In this document: positions 7,213-14,792 of the stretch, in pieces
Position numbering within the stretch: position 1 is the stretch's first letter
Layout: every line of letters begins with the position of its first letter
Assembly (NCBI RefSeq): GCF_014217875.1
Contig: NZ_CP059060.1
Coordinates: 930,001 to 994,000 of the forward strand
Direction of reading: 5' to 3'
From: Synechococcus sp. LTW-R
GTDB lineage: Bacteria > Cyanobacteriota > Cyanobacteriia > PCC-6307 > Cyanobiaceae
Length of the DNA: 64,000 bases
Notes under the pieces: generated by a model
Databases searched by the model: none
Told to the model about the DNA's origin: nothing
The model's input: only the letters and a program-made list of their open reading frames with translations
Made by a program: the position numbers and the translations under genes

Positions 7213-7308
7213 ATGCAGCGCGACCCAGACAAGACGGAGGCCGCCCCTTCCGGATGGAAGAGACGGCCTAACGCGCTCGTTCATGCATGGGGAGCACCCG
7301 TTTCGTAA
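7213..7308 (+). CDS. Possible 31-residue microprotein
   Basis: The frame MQRDPDKTEAAPSGWKRRPN... is preceded by AAGGA eight bases before its ATG, and its stop lies inside a small inverted repeat (TTTCGT/ACGAAA, 7301-7318). It is basic and soluble. Support is limited to the ribosome-binding site. Confidence 0.28.
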   Translation: MQRDPDKTEAAPSGWKRRPNALVHAWGAPVS

Positions 7309-7729
7309 GGGAACGAAAGAGGGGGCGGAGCTGCTGAGGGAGGTCACCTGGGGCCAGGTGTCCAGGTGTGGAGCAGGGGTGACTCCTTGGGGCACCTGTG
7401 GCGGTGCAGATGGAGTGCCGACAGCTCAAACGCTCACGTTTGTTTGATCTGACGGCCCGCTCACGGTTTGAGAAGACTGTTGGAGCAGGCGCCTTCAGTC
7501 AGCTCGCTCCTGACATCTGGTTGGGTGGAGTGTCGGCCATCAGAGGCGTCTCCGATCTCGATGGCCATAGCGTCGGGCGGACCGAGGGGGAAGGCAATCG
7601 GGCTTAATGCCCATTGCCCCGGAGACCAAATCATCCAAGAGTGGTCAGTTGGCGTCGCCGTGGGTCGGCTATCCGCGTCGCACCGGCCGGGCTGGTCTCC
7701 ATAGCGTTGAGGGCCATCCAGGCAAGCCA
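7309..7729. other. Gene-poor stretch
   Basis: Open frames here on both strands are short, lack ribosome-binding sites and read as low-complexity. CACCTGGGGCCAGGTG near 7347-7362 is a near-palindrome, and further GGTG/CACC words follow it, but no clear RNA or operator could be assigned. Confidence 0.5.
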
Positions 7730-7963
7730 ATGGCCGACGAGAACGCCACGAACACCCAGTGCGGCGGCAAGAAGAAAGCGATGCTGGCCTACGGGATCGT
7801 TCAGATCTCCGCCACCGTCGTCTCCGCGATCTCCCTGGCGGCGATTGCCGTGGGCCTCTGCTCGATCAAGCAAGAGAGCAAAGCCTTTAACGGTTGCGTT
7901 GAAGAGATCGTCAGCAGCGGCAAGAGCACCGCAGAGGCCGTTCGCTACTGCAACGGCGGCTGA
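7730..7963 (+). CDS. Small membrane protein, second member of the local family
   Basis: A 77-residue protein: a polar start (MADENATNTQCGGKKK), one membrane helix (~17-45, AMLAYGIVQISATVVSAISL), then AFNGCVEEIV and a C-terminal YCNGG. The pattern helix-(x)NxC-...-CNGG matches the gene at 6372. Function unknown. Confidence 0.68.
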   Translation: MADENATNTQCGGKKKAMLAYGIVQISATVVSAISLAAIAVGLCSIKQESKAFNGCVEEIVSSGKSTAEAVRYCNGG

Positions 7964-7999
7964 GAACTCGCGCTCAGAAGCCCCCCGCAGCAGCATGGG

Positions 8000-8260
8000 G
8001 TGAGTGACGCTCCAACGATGCTGATCAATCCGTTCTGCCCCATCACGGGAGCCAAGATCCTCGGCTTGAAGGCAACGGTGGTTCTGCTGCTCACCCTGCT
8101 GATCAAGGCCAAGATCCGGATCACGGCCTTCTCCGCCCTCGGCACGCTCCTCTTGCTGCTGCAGACCCTGGTCTTCCTGGCGGTCAGCGGTGGCTTGACC
8201 CTGGTCGCGGCCGGTGCGGCCGTTTACGCCAACCAGCAGCGCAAAGCTGTGGCGGCCTGA
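8000..8260 (+). CDS. Two-helix membrane protein, hypothetical
   Basis: An 86-residue hydrophobic protein with membrane segments at about residues 22-38 (TVVLLLTLLI) and 45-76. A short polar start contains FCPITGAK, and the tail is basic (NQQRKAVAA). The start is uncertain: GTG at 8000 or ATG at 8018. Function unknown. Confidence 0.6.
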   Translation: MSDAPTMLINPFCPITGAKILGLKATVVLLLTLLIKAKIRITAFSALGTLLLLLQTLVFLAVSGGLTLVAAGAAVYANQQRKAVAA

Positions 8261-8268
8261 CGACGGCT

Positions 8269-8787
8269 CTAGCTGCGGTAGGCGTCGATAAAACTGGCGC
8301 GCACCGCAGCGACCAACGTCTCAGGAACGGCTAGGCCGGTGCCCTGCAGGTACTGATCAAGGGCAGGCCCCAGCTCATCCTGCAGGGCCAGGCACTGGGC
8401 CGCCGAGAGAGCCAGGGCTTGTTGATAGAGCTCCTGGTTCGTCTTGCCGAGATGGAACAAACGGCAGCCCTCATCGATGACCGCCGTCAGTTGCGGATCC
8501 CTCAGGCAGTCGCTCTCGCTGCCGGCATAGGGAAGGCTGCGGTTGCGAATCACAGCGCGCACCAGAGCAAAGGAGCGCTGAGCCAATTCCGGGCCGACCC
8601 GATCCTCAGCCTCCCGCCGCTCCTTGATCTGAATCAAGGCATTCACCAATTCCGCGGCTTTAAAGAGCGCCAGACAGCGGCGCTGCTGCTCCGAGAGTGC
8701 ATCGAGCTGGGCGAGGTAATCCGCGACCGCAGTCAGAAACGCCTCGTCTTTCTCGGCGAGGGCTGGGCAGGACCGCCAACGCTCCAT
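8269..8787 (-). CDS. Hypothetical all-helical protein
   Basis: A 172-residue soluble, Leu/Ala/Glu-rich protein beginning MERWRSCPALAEKDEAFLTA. The ATG at 8787 is preceded by GGAAGGGG and is preferred over a GTG four codons upstream. Motifs such as LSEQQRRCLALFKAAELVNAL suggest a helical bundle. It converges on the 8000-8260 gene. I do not recognise the family. Confidence 0.7.
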   Translation of the reverse strand: MERWRSCPALAEKDEAFLTAVADYLAQLDALSEQQRRCLALFKAAELVNALIQIKERREAEDRVGPELAQRSFALVRAVIRNRSLPYAGSESDCLRDPQLTAVIDEGCRLFHLGKTNQELYQQALALSAAQCLALQDELGPALDQYLQGTGLAVPETLVAAVRASFIDAYRS

Positions 8788-8832
8788 CGCCCCTTCCACA
8801 GCTCATGCTGACCGTAGCCAGAGGGTGCCGTG

Positions 8833-9264
8833 ATGACCGTTGAACGCCTGCAGATCCCCACGCAACACCCCTTTCAGTGCATCGCCCTCACCGAGGCGGT
8901 GACGCGCTTCATCGCCCAGCAAGGCACCCAGGACGGAACGGTGCTGATCAGCGGGCAGCACACGACGACGGCCGTGATCGTCAACGAGATGGAGGAGCGC
9001 TTGATCTGGGACCTGGAGGCCTGGCTCGCGGAGATCGCCCCAGCCCAGCGTCCCTGGAAACACAACGACCTCGAGCTTCGGCCGAACATCCCGGCCGATG
9101 AGCCGCGCAATGCCCACGCCCACCCGCAGGGACTGCTGCTGGGCAACCAGGTGATGGTCGCGGTCCAAGACGGCAAGCCCGTGCTGGGCACCTATCAAGA
9201 CGTGATCCTGGTGGAACTGGACGGACCGCGTCAGCGAACGGTGGCTCTGCAGTGGATTGCCTAG
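8833..9264 (+). CDS. YjbQ/UPF0047 family protein
   Basis: A 143-residue single-domain protein with the family signature. HTTTAVIVNEMEERL lies around residues 42-56, and ELRPNIPADEPRNAHAHPQG near 84-103 carries the His/Asp/Glu set that forms the presumed active site. Members have been linked to a weak thiamin-phosphate-synthase activity; the physiological role is unclear. The ATG at 8833 follows an in-frame GTG at 8830. Length is normal for the family. Confidence 0.9.
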   Translation: MTVERLQIPTQHPFQCIALTEAVTRFIAQQGTQDGTVLISGQHTTTAVIVNEMEERLIWDLEAWLAEIAPAQRPWKHNDLELRPNIPADEPRNAHAHPQGLLLGNQVMVAVQDGKPVLGTYQDVILVELDGPRQRTVALQWIA

Positions 9265-9290
9265 GGTCTGCGCCCCAACGTCATCCCGTC

Positions 9291-9587
9291 ATGCCCAGCC
9301 GCGAACAAATCCTGGCCGCCTCCGCTGGCTGGGTGGCGGTGCTCTTGAACGTGGTACCGGGCCTGGGGGCGGGCTACCTCTACCAGCGCCGGTGGAAGGC
9401 CTACTGGATCACCTCGGCCCTGGCCACCGCCTGGTTCGTCGCCGGAGCCGTGCTCGGTCAGGACACCGAACCCGCCGCCGAAGCCCAGAACCAACTGGTG
9501 GGTCTGATCGGCCTGCTGCTGCTGGCCGGGGGCACCGCCACCGAAGCCGGCCTCGCGGTCAAGAAGGTGCGGGCGGCGTTGGACTGA
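9291..9587 (+). CDS. Small multi-pass membrane protein, hypothetical
   Basis: A 98-residue protein with three hydrophobic segments (about 14-35, 38-55, 68-86). VVPGLGAGYLYQRRWKAYW is a conserved-looking loop, a pattern seen in small TM2-like cyanobacterial proteins. The ATG at 9291 begins MPSREQIL. It is co-directional with and 26 nt after the YjbQ gene, so probably cotranscribed. Function unknown. Confidence 0.75.
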   Translation: MPSREQILAASAGWVAVLLNVVPGLGAGYLYQRRWKAYWITSALATAWFVAGAVLGQDTEPAAEAQNQLVGLIGLLLLAGGTATEAGLAVKKVRAALD

Positions 9588-9620
9588 TCCGCGTTAGCTG
9601 GGTTCGATCAACGCAACGCA

Positions 9621-9959
9621 CTAGCCAAAGGTGTTGCCATTCCAGCCCCAGCTGCTCGCCTTGACGTCTTCAAAGGCCACGTAGATCCGCTTGGCGGGGA
9701 TGCCGGTGCGCGCCTCGATCAGCTCACAGAAGGCGGCGGTCATCGCGGGGGGCTTGAGGGCACCGATGGACTTGATCTCGATGTAGGCGCACGGCTCGGT
9801 GCTGCCCGCGAAGGTCATCGGCACCGCGGTCTCGAGCAGCGTCATCACATAGGACTCCGGCTTACCGGTCTGCTGGGCCAAGGCCGCGGAGAGTTCCTGG
9901 AGCAGCCCAGCGGCATCGGCCACCTCAGGCAACGACGTGCGGACGTTGATCAGGGGCAT
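9621..9959 (-). CDS. Phenylpyruvate tautomerase / MIF-like protein
   Basis: A 112-residue protein of the tautomerase superfamily, MIF branch. It starts MPLINVRTSLPEV, so Pro2 would be exposed as the catalytic base after Met removal. ESYVMTLLETAVPMTFAG, AYIEIKSIG and IPAKRIYVAFEDV follow the MIF fold, ending in WGWNGNTFG. Bacterial homologues tautomerise phenylpyruvate or related enols and act as trimers. Length equals that of MIF. Closely related genes are known in marine picocyanobacteria. Confidence 0.93.
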   Translation of the reverse strand: MPLINVRTSLPEVADAAGLLQELSAALAQQTGKPESYVMTLLETAVPMTFAGSTEPCAYIEIKSIGALKPPAMTAAFCELIEARTGIPAKRIYVAFEDVKASSWGWNGNTFG

Positions 9960-9979
9960 CGCAGCTCAGGGGCACTGCC

Positions 9980-10435
9980 TCAAATGTGCCACGACGATTT
10001 GGAGCGGCACCAGCGCCAGCTCTCGGCATTGATCAACAATCCGAGGAGCAACATCACCGCCATCAACAGCACCTGATCCGAGCGGGAATCAAGAATCAGG
10101 ATGTCGACGAGGAAATGGGCAACGTTGGTGAGGGTGTAGACCACGCTCAGGCCGAACTGAAAACAACGCCAGCGCCGCCAGCCGGGTGCACTGGATGCAT
10201 AGCTCGTCAGGACATAGGCCCCAAGCGGAACGAGGAAGTAGACCAACATCGCCCTGAACACCAGAGGCAGACGTTCAGGGGCGACATGGCTCTCGATCTC
10301 CGGGGAGAGGCCATGAAACAGAGGCATCAATCCCAGATCGGTGTGAAACAGCAGGCAAAGGAACCAGGCTGTCCAAAGGCTGCGCAAGCGCTGTGAGTGA
10401 TCGATAGGCAGCGGCCTAAGGGGTGCAGGGTCCAT
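9980..10435 (-). CDS. Four-helix membrane protein, hypothetical
   Basis: A 151-residue protein with hydrophobic segments at about 19-36, 60-80, 95-113 and 120-136. Start MDPAPLRPLPIDHSQRLR. Its first 20 nt overlap the end of the L,D-transpeptidase gene, so the two are likely translated from one message. Function unknown. Confidence 0.7.
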   Translation of the reverse strand: MDPAPLRPLPIDHSQRLRSLWTAWFLCLLFHTDLGLMPLFHGLSPEIESHVAPERLPLVFRAMLVYFLVPLGAYVLTSYASSAPGWRRWRCFQFGLSVVYTLTNVAHFLVDILILDSRSDQVLLMAVMLLLGLLINAESWRWCRSKSSWHI

Positions 10436-11075
10436 CGGTCTTCACCTCGACTTCATCACCGAGCTGCACCGAGGTGAGCATCACCTTCAAGGTGGGCTCC
10501 GCGACGTTCAGGCAACCGCCGGTGACCTGCTCACCGATCCGCTTCTCGTTATTACTGCCGTGGATCGCGAAGCTGTACCAGCGAAATTTGCCGTCGTAGG
10601 TGTTGAAGGCAAAGGGCTGCTTGACGCTGTCGATCGGCTCCAGGCTGATGTAGCCAATCCCGTATTCAGCGACCTCGCCATCGCCTTTGAAGTCGATGGA
10701 ATTCATGTTCTTGAAGAGGGTCTCCTCAAGCTCGGCCTTGCTCTTGCCGGATTGGGCGATCAGCTTGGGATCCATCTCAAAGCGGTCCTTGCTCAGGATC
10801 GCGTTCACCTTGAAGCGGCCGAGGGGGGTATAGCCCTCTTCAAAGCGGGTCTTGGCGCAGGTCACACCCAGGCGCCCGAAGCCCACCTGAAAGGTCGTGC
10901 GCTCATCGCCGCGCACCATCACCCCCTTGCTCTTGGCGGGGATGGCCTGGTCGATCTCGATCGTGATCGGAGCGGTGACCCGCGGTGCGCCCGTGGCCGT
11001 GGTCTTGGGGGAGCCACCGCAACCGCTTAAGGCGAGAGCCAGGGCGATCCCGGCCAGCGAGGTGAGACGTCGCAT
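10416..11075 (-). CDS. Lipoprotein with an L,D-transpeptidase (YkuD)-like catalytic domain
   Basis: About 219 residues. The N-terminus is a lipoprotein signal (ALALSGC, lipidated Cys19) and the start is ATG at 11075. The C-terminal half holds FAIHGSNN, the conserved HG of YkuD enzymes, then IGEQVTGGCLNVAEP in place of the usual SHGCIRM. The catalytic Cys is kept, while the Ser-His before it and the Arg after it are changed. YkuD enzymes crosslink peptidoglycan or attach lipoproteins to it; anchoring in the periplasm fits. The altered motif leaves activity uncertain. Confidence 0.75.
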   Translation of the reverse strand: MRRLTSLAGIALALALSGCGGSPKTTATGAPRVTAPITIEIDQAIPAKSKGVMVRGDERTTFQVGFGRLGVTCAKTRFEEGYTPLGRFKVNAILSKDRFEMDPKLIAQSGKSKAELEETLFKNMNSIDFKGDGEVAEYGIGYISLEPIDSVKQPFAFNTYDGKFRWYSFAIHGSNNEKRIGEQVTGGCLNVAEPTLKVMLTSVQLGDEVEVKTDGPCTP

Positions 11076-11187
11076 CCGGGAGCCAGAGCACTGCCTCCAT
11101 GTTGGCGAGGGCGCCTGGATTTGCATCCAAAAAACCCTGGACGGCCGGCGCTCCGGGATTCACCATGAAGGCAGGCACCTTGACGCG

Positions 11188-11487
11188 ATGGACGACGCAC
11201 TGCTGGCCCTAGTGGAGGATCTGGGATCGGGGAATGTGCTCGATGCCGAAACCCTGGAGGGCTGCACGGTCGAGCCCCATGAGCTCGATGAGATGGATGA
11301 GGACCAGGCGGCGATCGTCGCGGCCCATGTCTTCGAGCAGCTCTTTGACCACGACGTCTCCCAACAGCACGGCGAATCCGCCGACCCCGATGGAGGGGTC
11401 TGGAGCGGCACGGTGGATTCCTTCAAGTTCACGATCGAGCGCGATGACCTCGGCGATCTGGTGTTGAACTTCAGCGGCGGGGACTGA
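11188..11487 (+). CDS. Hypothetical acidic protein
   Basis: A 99-residue strongly acidic protein. The start MDDALLALVEDLGSGNV is at ATG 11188. ELDEMDEDQAAIVAAHVFEQ is followed by a DxDGGVWSG turn and FTIERDDLGDLVLNF. The pattern helix then beta hairpin suggests a small globular domain. It is followed 5 nt later by the 48-residue gene. Function unknown. Confidence 0.68.
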   Translation: MDDALLALVEDLGSGNVLDAETLEGCTVEPHELDEMDEDQAAIVAAHVFEQLFDHDVSQQHGESADPDGGVWSGTVDSFKFTIERDDLGDLVLNFSGGD

Positions 11488-11492
11488 GGGCC

Positions 11493-11639
11493 ATGGCCCA
11501 AGCCACCTGGGCGGTGAAGCTGATCGACAAAGGGCGGACCCTGCAGGTGCACGTGCAGGCCCACACCCAAGCCGAAGCGCGGACCATCGCTGAACATCAG
11601 TACCCGGGCTACAAGGCCATGAGTGCCCAGCGGGCCTAG
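11493..11639 (+). CDS. Small conserved-looking protein (48 residues)
   Basis: MAQATWAVKLIDKGRTLQVH followed by AHTQAEARTIAEHQYPGYKA. The beta-beta-helix pattern and the QAEAR...A..QYPGY motif resemble small cyanobacterial proteins of unknown function. A GAGGG ribosome-binding site lies six bases before the ATG. It is 5 nt from the preceding gene. Confidence 0.65.
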   Translation: MAQATWAVKLIDKGRTLQVHVQAHTQAEARTIAEHQYPGYKAMSAQRA

Positions 11640-11671
11640 ATCAAGATGCTTCAGATGCGCACGGGCCTGTG

Positions 11672-12115
11672 ATGAACACCCCCGCCCCCGACTGGATCCC
11701 GGATGCCGTGAAAGGCACCTACCCGGGCTGGGTGCAGCGCAAGGCGGTGACGCTGGCCAAGCGCGATCAGAAACGCGGTGGCGTGGGCAACGTGCAGCAG
11801 TACCGCCTGGCAATCCATGAGGCGGTGCTGGCCTCAGAGGGCCGCGACCACTGGACCGGGGAAGGACTCGCCTGGGAGCTGATCGGCACCTACGACAACC
11901 GAGACCCCGCCACGGGCAAAGGCGAAAGCAAAAAGCGCTACGCGATGCTCCCCACCATTGATCAGCGCAGCAACCAAGGAGAGGCCGACTTCGTGATCTG
12001 CGCCTGGCGCACCAATGACGCCAAGCACGACATGACGCCCCAGGAGCTGTTGCAGTTCTGCTCTGCTGTGATCAAACACAGCCCCGATTGGATGGGCTCA
12101 GGCACACCGGAATAA
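11672..12115 (+). CDS. Conserved family of unknown function, possible HNH-like fold
   Basis: A 147-residue protein. IHEAVLASEGRDHWTGEGLAW, then LIGTYDN, RYAMLPTIDQRSNQGEADFV and ICAWRTNDAKHDMTPQELLQF match a widespread bacterial family with the same block order. The layout (RD.WTGE.L, LPT.DH, N.A.) recalls HNH nucleases. Here the central position reads DQ rather than DH, so nuclease activity is doubtful. ATG at 11672 is preferred over the GTG directly before it. Confidence 0.7.
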   Translation: MNTPAPDWIPDAVKGTYPGWVQRKAVTLAKRDQKRGGVGNVQQYRLAIHEAVLASEGRDHWTGEGLAWELIGTYDNRDPATGKGESKKRYAMLPTIDQRSNQGEADFVICAWRTNDAKHDMTPQELLQFCSAVIKHSPDWMGSGTPE

Positions 12116-12273
12116 GGCGGTGCCGCTCAAACACGCTTGGCCAGATGAGAACCACGGTTGCTCCAAGGAGTCGCTCCGAGTGATCGAGAGATCCATGGGA
12201 CGTTCTGGCTCTTTCCCCGGCGTTGCTCATCATTGAGGCGGGGCTTGGGTGCCAATGGCCCAAGTCAAGCGCT

Positions 12274-12462
12274 TCAGCCACGAGAAGGGTGCTTCTCAAT
12301 CTGCTCAAGCACTGCTCCATCAAGATCAACAAGGCGATAGATCCGACCCGTGACCCGTGCCTTCGCCAGTGCGGTCAAGTAGGCCTTGAAATGATTGCGT
12401 TTACTGCCTTCAAGGTGCCAAGACTCTTCATTTGGAGCTCGGCTCTGGATCACAACAGCCAT
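12274..12462 (-). CDS. Small hypothetical protein, related to the 12801 gene
   Basis: A 62-residue protein from ATG 12462: MAVVIQSRAPNEESWHLEGS, then HFKAYLTALAKARVTGRIYR and LVDLDGAVL. A beta-helix-beta pattern. It shares order and several residues with the gene at 12801 (start xVxI..R, central H.....L..L, G..YR.VD.D). Function unknown. Confidence 0.5.
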   Translation of the reverse strand: MAVVIQSRAPNEESWHLEGSKRNHFKAYLTALAKARVTGRIYRLVDLDGAVLEQIEKHPSRG

Positions 12463-12800
12463 GACAGTGCAGAACGTTGGTGACTGAACCAACTCTCACT
12501 TCGCTCAATGATTTGACCAACAATTAGTGGATTCACTTTGGGATCAACCCGTCCCATTCGCTCTCTCAGACAGCACGAGATGCGCTTTTGAACGCAAGGC
12601 GCTCAGTGAGAAGCCAATCAACATCACGGTGACGCGTCACGCGCGACTGGAGAAAGCAAGCTCCAGCGCTAGCAGTAGCGGCCGCTACCGAGCGAGCCCC
12701 TTTTAGTCCCCCACCTGTGGCGTGATCCCAAGGAGTTTCTGTCGTTTTCACCCAACTAGCTCGCAATGGCCGACCTTGTGGCCCCACCTCAGAGACAGCC
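12463..12800. other. Gene-poor stretch between two related small ORFs
   Basis: GC content drops relative to flanks. The one longer minus-strand frame (12566-12829) is low-complexity and overlaps the next gene. No terminator or repeat seen. Confidence 0.5.
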
Positions 12801-13007
12801 GTGTTCATCATCGAAAGACTCACCAGCAAGGGCTGGAGGCAAACCGAGGAACATCCAGACCACGACCTTGCTCACCTCCACGCAAGGCTGAAGAACTTTG
12901 CAGACGGATCGACCTACAGGGTCATTGACCCGGACATGACCATGGTGTGCCTGTTTTCAGGCGGAGCGACGGAGTGCTGGGCCATGGATCAGGCCACCGT
13001 TGCCTAA
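12801..13007 (+). CDS. Small hypothetical protein, related to the 12274 gene
   Basis: A 68-residue protein with GTG start: MFIIERLTSKGWRQTEEHPD, then HLHARLKNFADGSTYRVIDP and MVCLFSGG. The fold looks like strand-helix-strand-strand. It resembles the 12274 protein on the opposite strand. Function unknown. Confidence 0.5.
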   Translation: MFIIERLTSKGWRQTEEHPDHDLAHLHARLKNFADGSTYRVIDPDMTMVCLFSGGATECWAMDQATVA

Positions 13008-13032
13008 TCGTGCCCAAAGACAGTGCAACGGC

Positions 13033-13209
13033 TTATGCGCCAATCACCCTCTCTCCGCTGACGAGATCCTGGTAGCTCACTTCAGTCGTGCCGGATTGAA
13101 CTGAAACCGTCTTCGGACCAAGGCGGTAATAGCGCTTGGCTTGAGCCGACCAAAGATCGTCGTGAGATGGATCAGAGTGAATGCTGGGTTTGAGGCGTGG
13201 GATGTGCAT
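13033..13209 (-). CDS. Small hypothetical protein (58 residues)
   Basis: MHIPRLKPSIHSDPSHDDLW followed by KRYYRLGPKTVSVQSGTTEV and SYQDLVSGERVIGA. The second half looks like a compact beta structure rather than random frame. ATG at 13209. No recognised family. Confidence 0.48.
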   Translation of the reverse strand: MHIPRLKPSIHSDPSHDDLWSAQAKRYYRLGPKTVSVQSGTTEVSYQDLVSGERVIGA

Positions 13210-13688
13210 ACATCACGAACTGGAGGGTATAGAACACAGATGCCAATGAGATTGTCGTGCCATTTGTTCTCGGATTGAGAGGAACAACGGTTCGATATTC
13301 AAACGCTCAGTCGAGCCGATGCCCGTCAAGGCTCATCACAGCAGCCCTAACAAGGGGGACGGCCCTTACAAGAAGATCCTGAAAAACGTATCGCTCTAAC
13401 GGGAGGGATACGTCACGAAGGAAGGATGGTCTCAGCTATCGCGTTATCCGGTTGAGGAGCTGGATCGTTGCGGACCAGCACTCAACGTTCTCTTGTGTTC
13501 AACTCAACCCTATCACCGGATCAAGCGCCACCTGCAGGCCACTGATGCGAGCAGAGAACCGTTAGGGCCAATCGAGCGGTAAGGCCCCGCCCCACCGGCA
13601 ACTGTGCTCAACACAGTTGTGCCGGCCTCGATGCACTCCATCGTGCCAAAGGCTTCACCAGAAGACCTGGAGCCATCGTCTTGCCAAT
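13210..13688. other. Gene-poor, lower-GC stretch
   Basis: Apart from a doubtful 26-residue frame at 13319-13399, I see no gene. A minus frame at 13513-13749 runs through the terminator hairpin at 13689-13717 and is probably not a gene as a whole. Confidence 0.45.
13319..13399 (+). CDS. Doubtful 26-residue basic microprotein
   Basis: MPVKAHHSSPNKGDGPYKKI, ending LKNVSL. A basic, polar peptide with an ATG but no clear ribosome-binding site. Listed only because the composition (Lys, Gly, Asp, Tyr) is gene-like. Confidence 0.22.
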   Translation: MPVKAHHSSPNKGDGPYKKILKNVSL

Positions 13689-13717
13689 AAAAAACCGCCG
13701 GTACTCCTACCGGCGGT
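13689..13717 (-). terminator. Intrinsic terminator on the minus strand
   Basis: A perfect 10-bp stem (ACCGCCGGTA / TACCGGCGGT) with a 4-nt loop is followed on the minus strand by TTTTTT. It lies about 100 nt after the coiled-coil gene at 13821-13997 and probably ends that transcript. Confidence 0.85.
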
Positions 13718-13820
13718 GGAACATCCCGTACCCATGGCTTGCGTTCCACAAGTTCTGGCTACGGCACCAACCTAAGGACGATGACGTGTTCGTCAGAAGG
13801 CCTTAGCAGTTCTTAGGAAC

Positions 13821-13997
13821 CTATTGAGGAGAGTCAAGCGCAAGCTTGCGCTTGAGGTCCTCGTTCTCGTCCTCCAACTCCTGAATGCGTGCTTTGAGTT
13901 GATCCACCTCGGACGCTTTTGCACTCAAGGTTGTGATCGTGGCGTGATACGTCGAGGGAATCTCCTGAATCCAGGAATCCAGATCGCTGTGTTGCAT
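13821..13997 (-). CDS. Small coiled-coil protein (58 residues)
   Basis: MQHSDLDSWIQEIPSTYHAT is followed by a leucine-zipper-like heptad stretch (VDQLKARIQELEDENEDLKR, residues 31-50). The heptads and acidic/basic pairing indicate a dimeric coiled coil. It is followed by the terminator at 13689-13717, which supports a genuine transcript. Function unknown. Confidence 0.66.
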   Translation of the reverse strand: MQHSDLDSWIQEIPSTYHATITTLSAKASEVDQLKARIQELEDENEDLKRKLALDSPQ

Positions 13998-14056
13998 GGT
14001 TCAACGCCCTTGCTGGTCGCAAGCTACTGCTGCCATCGGCTCCCAGCCAGAGCCTC

Positions 14057-14332
14057 TTAAACCGCGCTGGCCACCAACTGATGGCGGCTGCTCACCAACT
14101 CACCGATGCACTTCACCGGCAGCAGCTTGGAGTGACCACCGCTGTACCAAAGCTCCACCAGAGCTGAAGATTTGATCTCGGGGTTAGCCCCAGCCAGCAA
14201 CCAGAGCTCGTCATGCAGCACCTGGGTCTGATCCGGCGTTCCCACGTACCAAGGGGCCTCCGGGTCAGCCGAAAGCTCTTCGTGGAGAAGCAAGAGCGCC
14301 TCCAGAACGTCAGCAGCCAATTCAGGCGTCAT
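14057..14332 (-). CDS. Hypothetical protein
   Basis: A 91-residue protein from ATG 14332: MTPELAADVLEALLLLHEEL, then PWYVGTPDQTQVLHDELWLL and SSALVELWYSGGHSKLLPV. Soluble and helical, acidic. A start seven codons upstream is possible. It is in line with the coiled-coil gene 59 nt downstream. Function unknown. Confidence 0.62.
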   Translation of the reverse strand: MTPELAADVLEALLLLHEELSADPEAPWYVGTPDQTQVLHDELWLLAGANPEIKSSALVELWYSGGHSKLLPVKCIGELVSSRHQLVASAV

Positions 14333-14393
14333 GCATCCATCCAGGCACAGCACCTAGCCCTGAATCAAGCAGCAGAAGTACCGAGCGCTGGCT

Positions 14394-14549
14394 TCAGCGC
14401 CGCGGCATGCCCTCAGCGGGATTGAGGTTGCGCTGCAACTCCGCCGGATGGCAATGGGGCTGACGCATCACCTCCTCACGCCAGCTCCAAACCGCCTGCT
14501 GCACAGCAGGGCGGACGTATTGAGAGCTAGGGCTGGACGTCGATTGCAT
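14394..14549 (-). CDS. Small hypothetical protein (51 residues)
   Basis: MQSTSSPSSQYVRPAVQQAV, then WSWREEVMRQPHCHPAELQR and NLNPAEGMPRR. The second half has a gene-like Trp/His/Arg pattern. Its ATG lies 12 nt downstream of an 11-base homopolymer that separates it from an upstream frame; one extra base would join them. Confidence 0.55.
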   Translation of the reverse strand: MQSTSSPSSQYVRPAVQQAVWSWREEVMRQPHCHPAELQRNLNPAEGMPRR

Positions 14550-14770
14550 GGCCAATAGACGGGGGGGGGGGATGTCTCCAGGGTTGGGAGACCAACAGAA
14601 GTGAACTGTCCGCTCTGAACACCTTCAAAGGAATAGGTATTGATGCGCGCTCCCGTCAGGAAGAGACGCATTCGCGAAGCAATTTCCCCATCAGTAGCAA
14701 CGGAAACCAGATTCTGTGAACTGGGTTCAGATTGAACAAACACCAAGGTCCTACGCAGGAGAAATTGCAC
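14468..14770 (-). CDS. Doubtful ORF interrupted by an 11-base homopolymer
   Basis: It begins MQFLLRRTLVFVQSEPSSQN and reads sensibly to SVGLPTLETSPPP, where the G11 tract (C11 on this strand) lies. Beyond the tract the frame is low-quality and overlaps the 51-residue gene in another frame. With 12 C the frame would continue into the 51-residue gene; with 10 C it would stop about 12 codons later. The current annotation may therefore be a frameshifted or length-variable gene. Confidence 0.3.
   Translation of the reverse strand: MQFLLRRTLVFVQSEPSSQNLVSVATDGEIASRMRLFLTGARINTYSFEGVQSGQFTSVGLPTLETSPPPVYWPCNRRPALALNTSALLCSRRFGAGVRR
14561..14571. repeat. G11 homopolymer tract
   Basis: Eleven consecutive G on the plus strand, the longest single-base run I noticed in the window. 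It lies at the junction of two minus-strand frames. Confidence 0.95.
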
Positions 14771-14792
14771 TCACCCAACACATCTCCCAACC

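Noticed and set aside
7147-7395. 82-residue minus-strand ORF
   Set aside because: Ser/Pro/Arg-rich, no ribosome-binding site or conserved-looking block.
13513-13749. 78-residue minus-strand ORF
   Set aside because: Runs through a perfect terminator hairpin at 13689-13717; a shorter internal start at 13641 cannot be supported.
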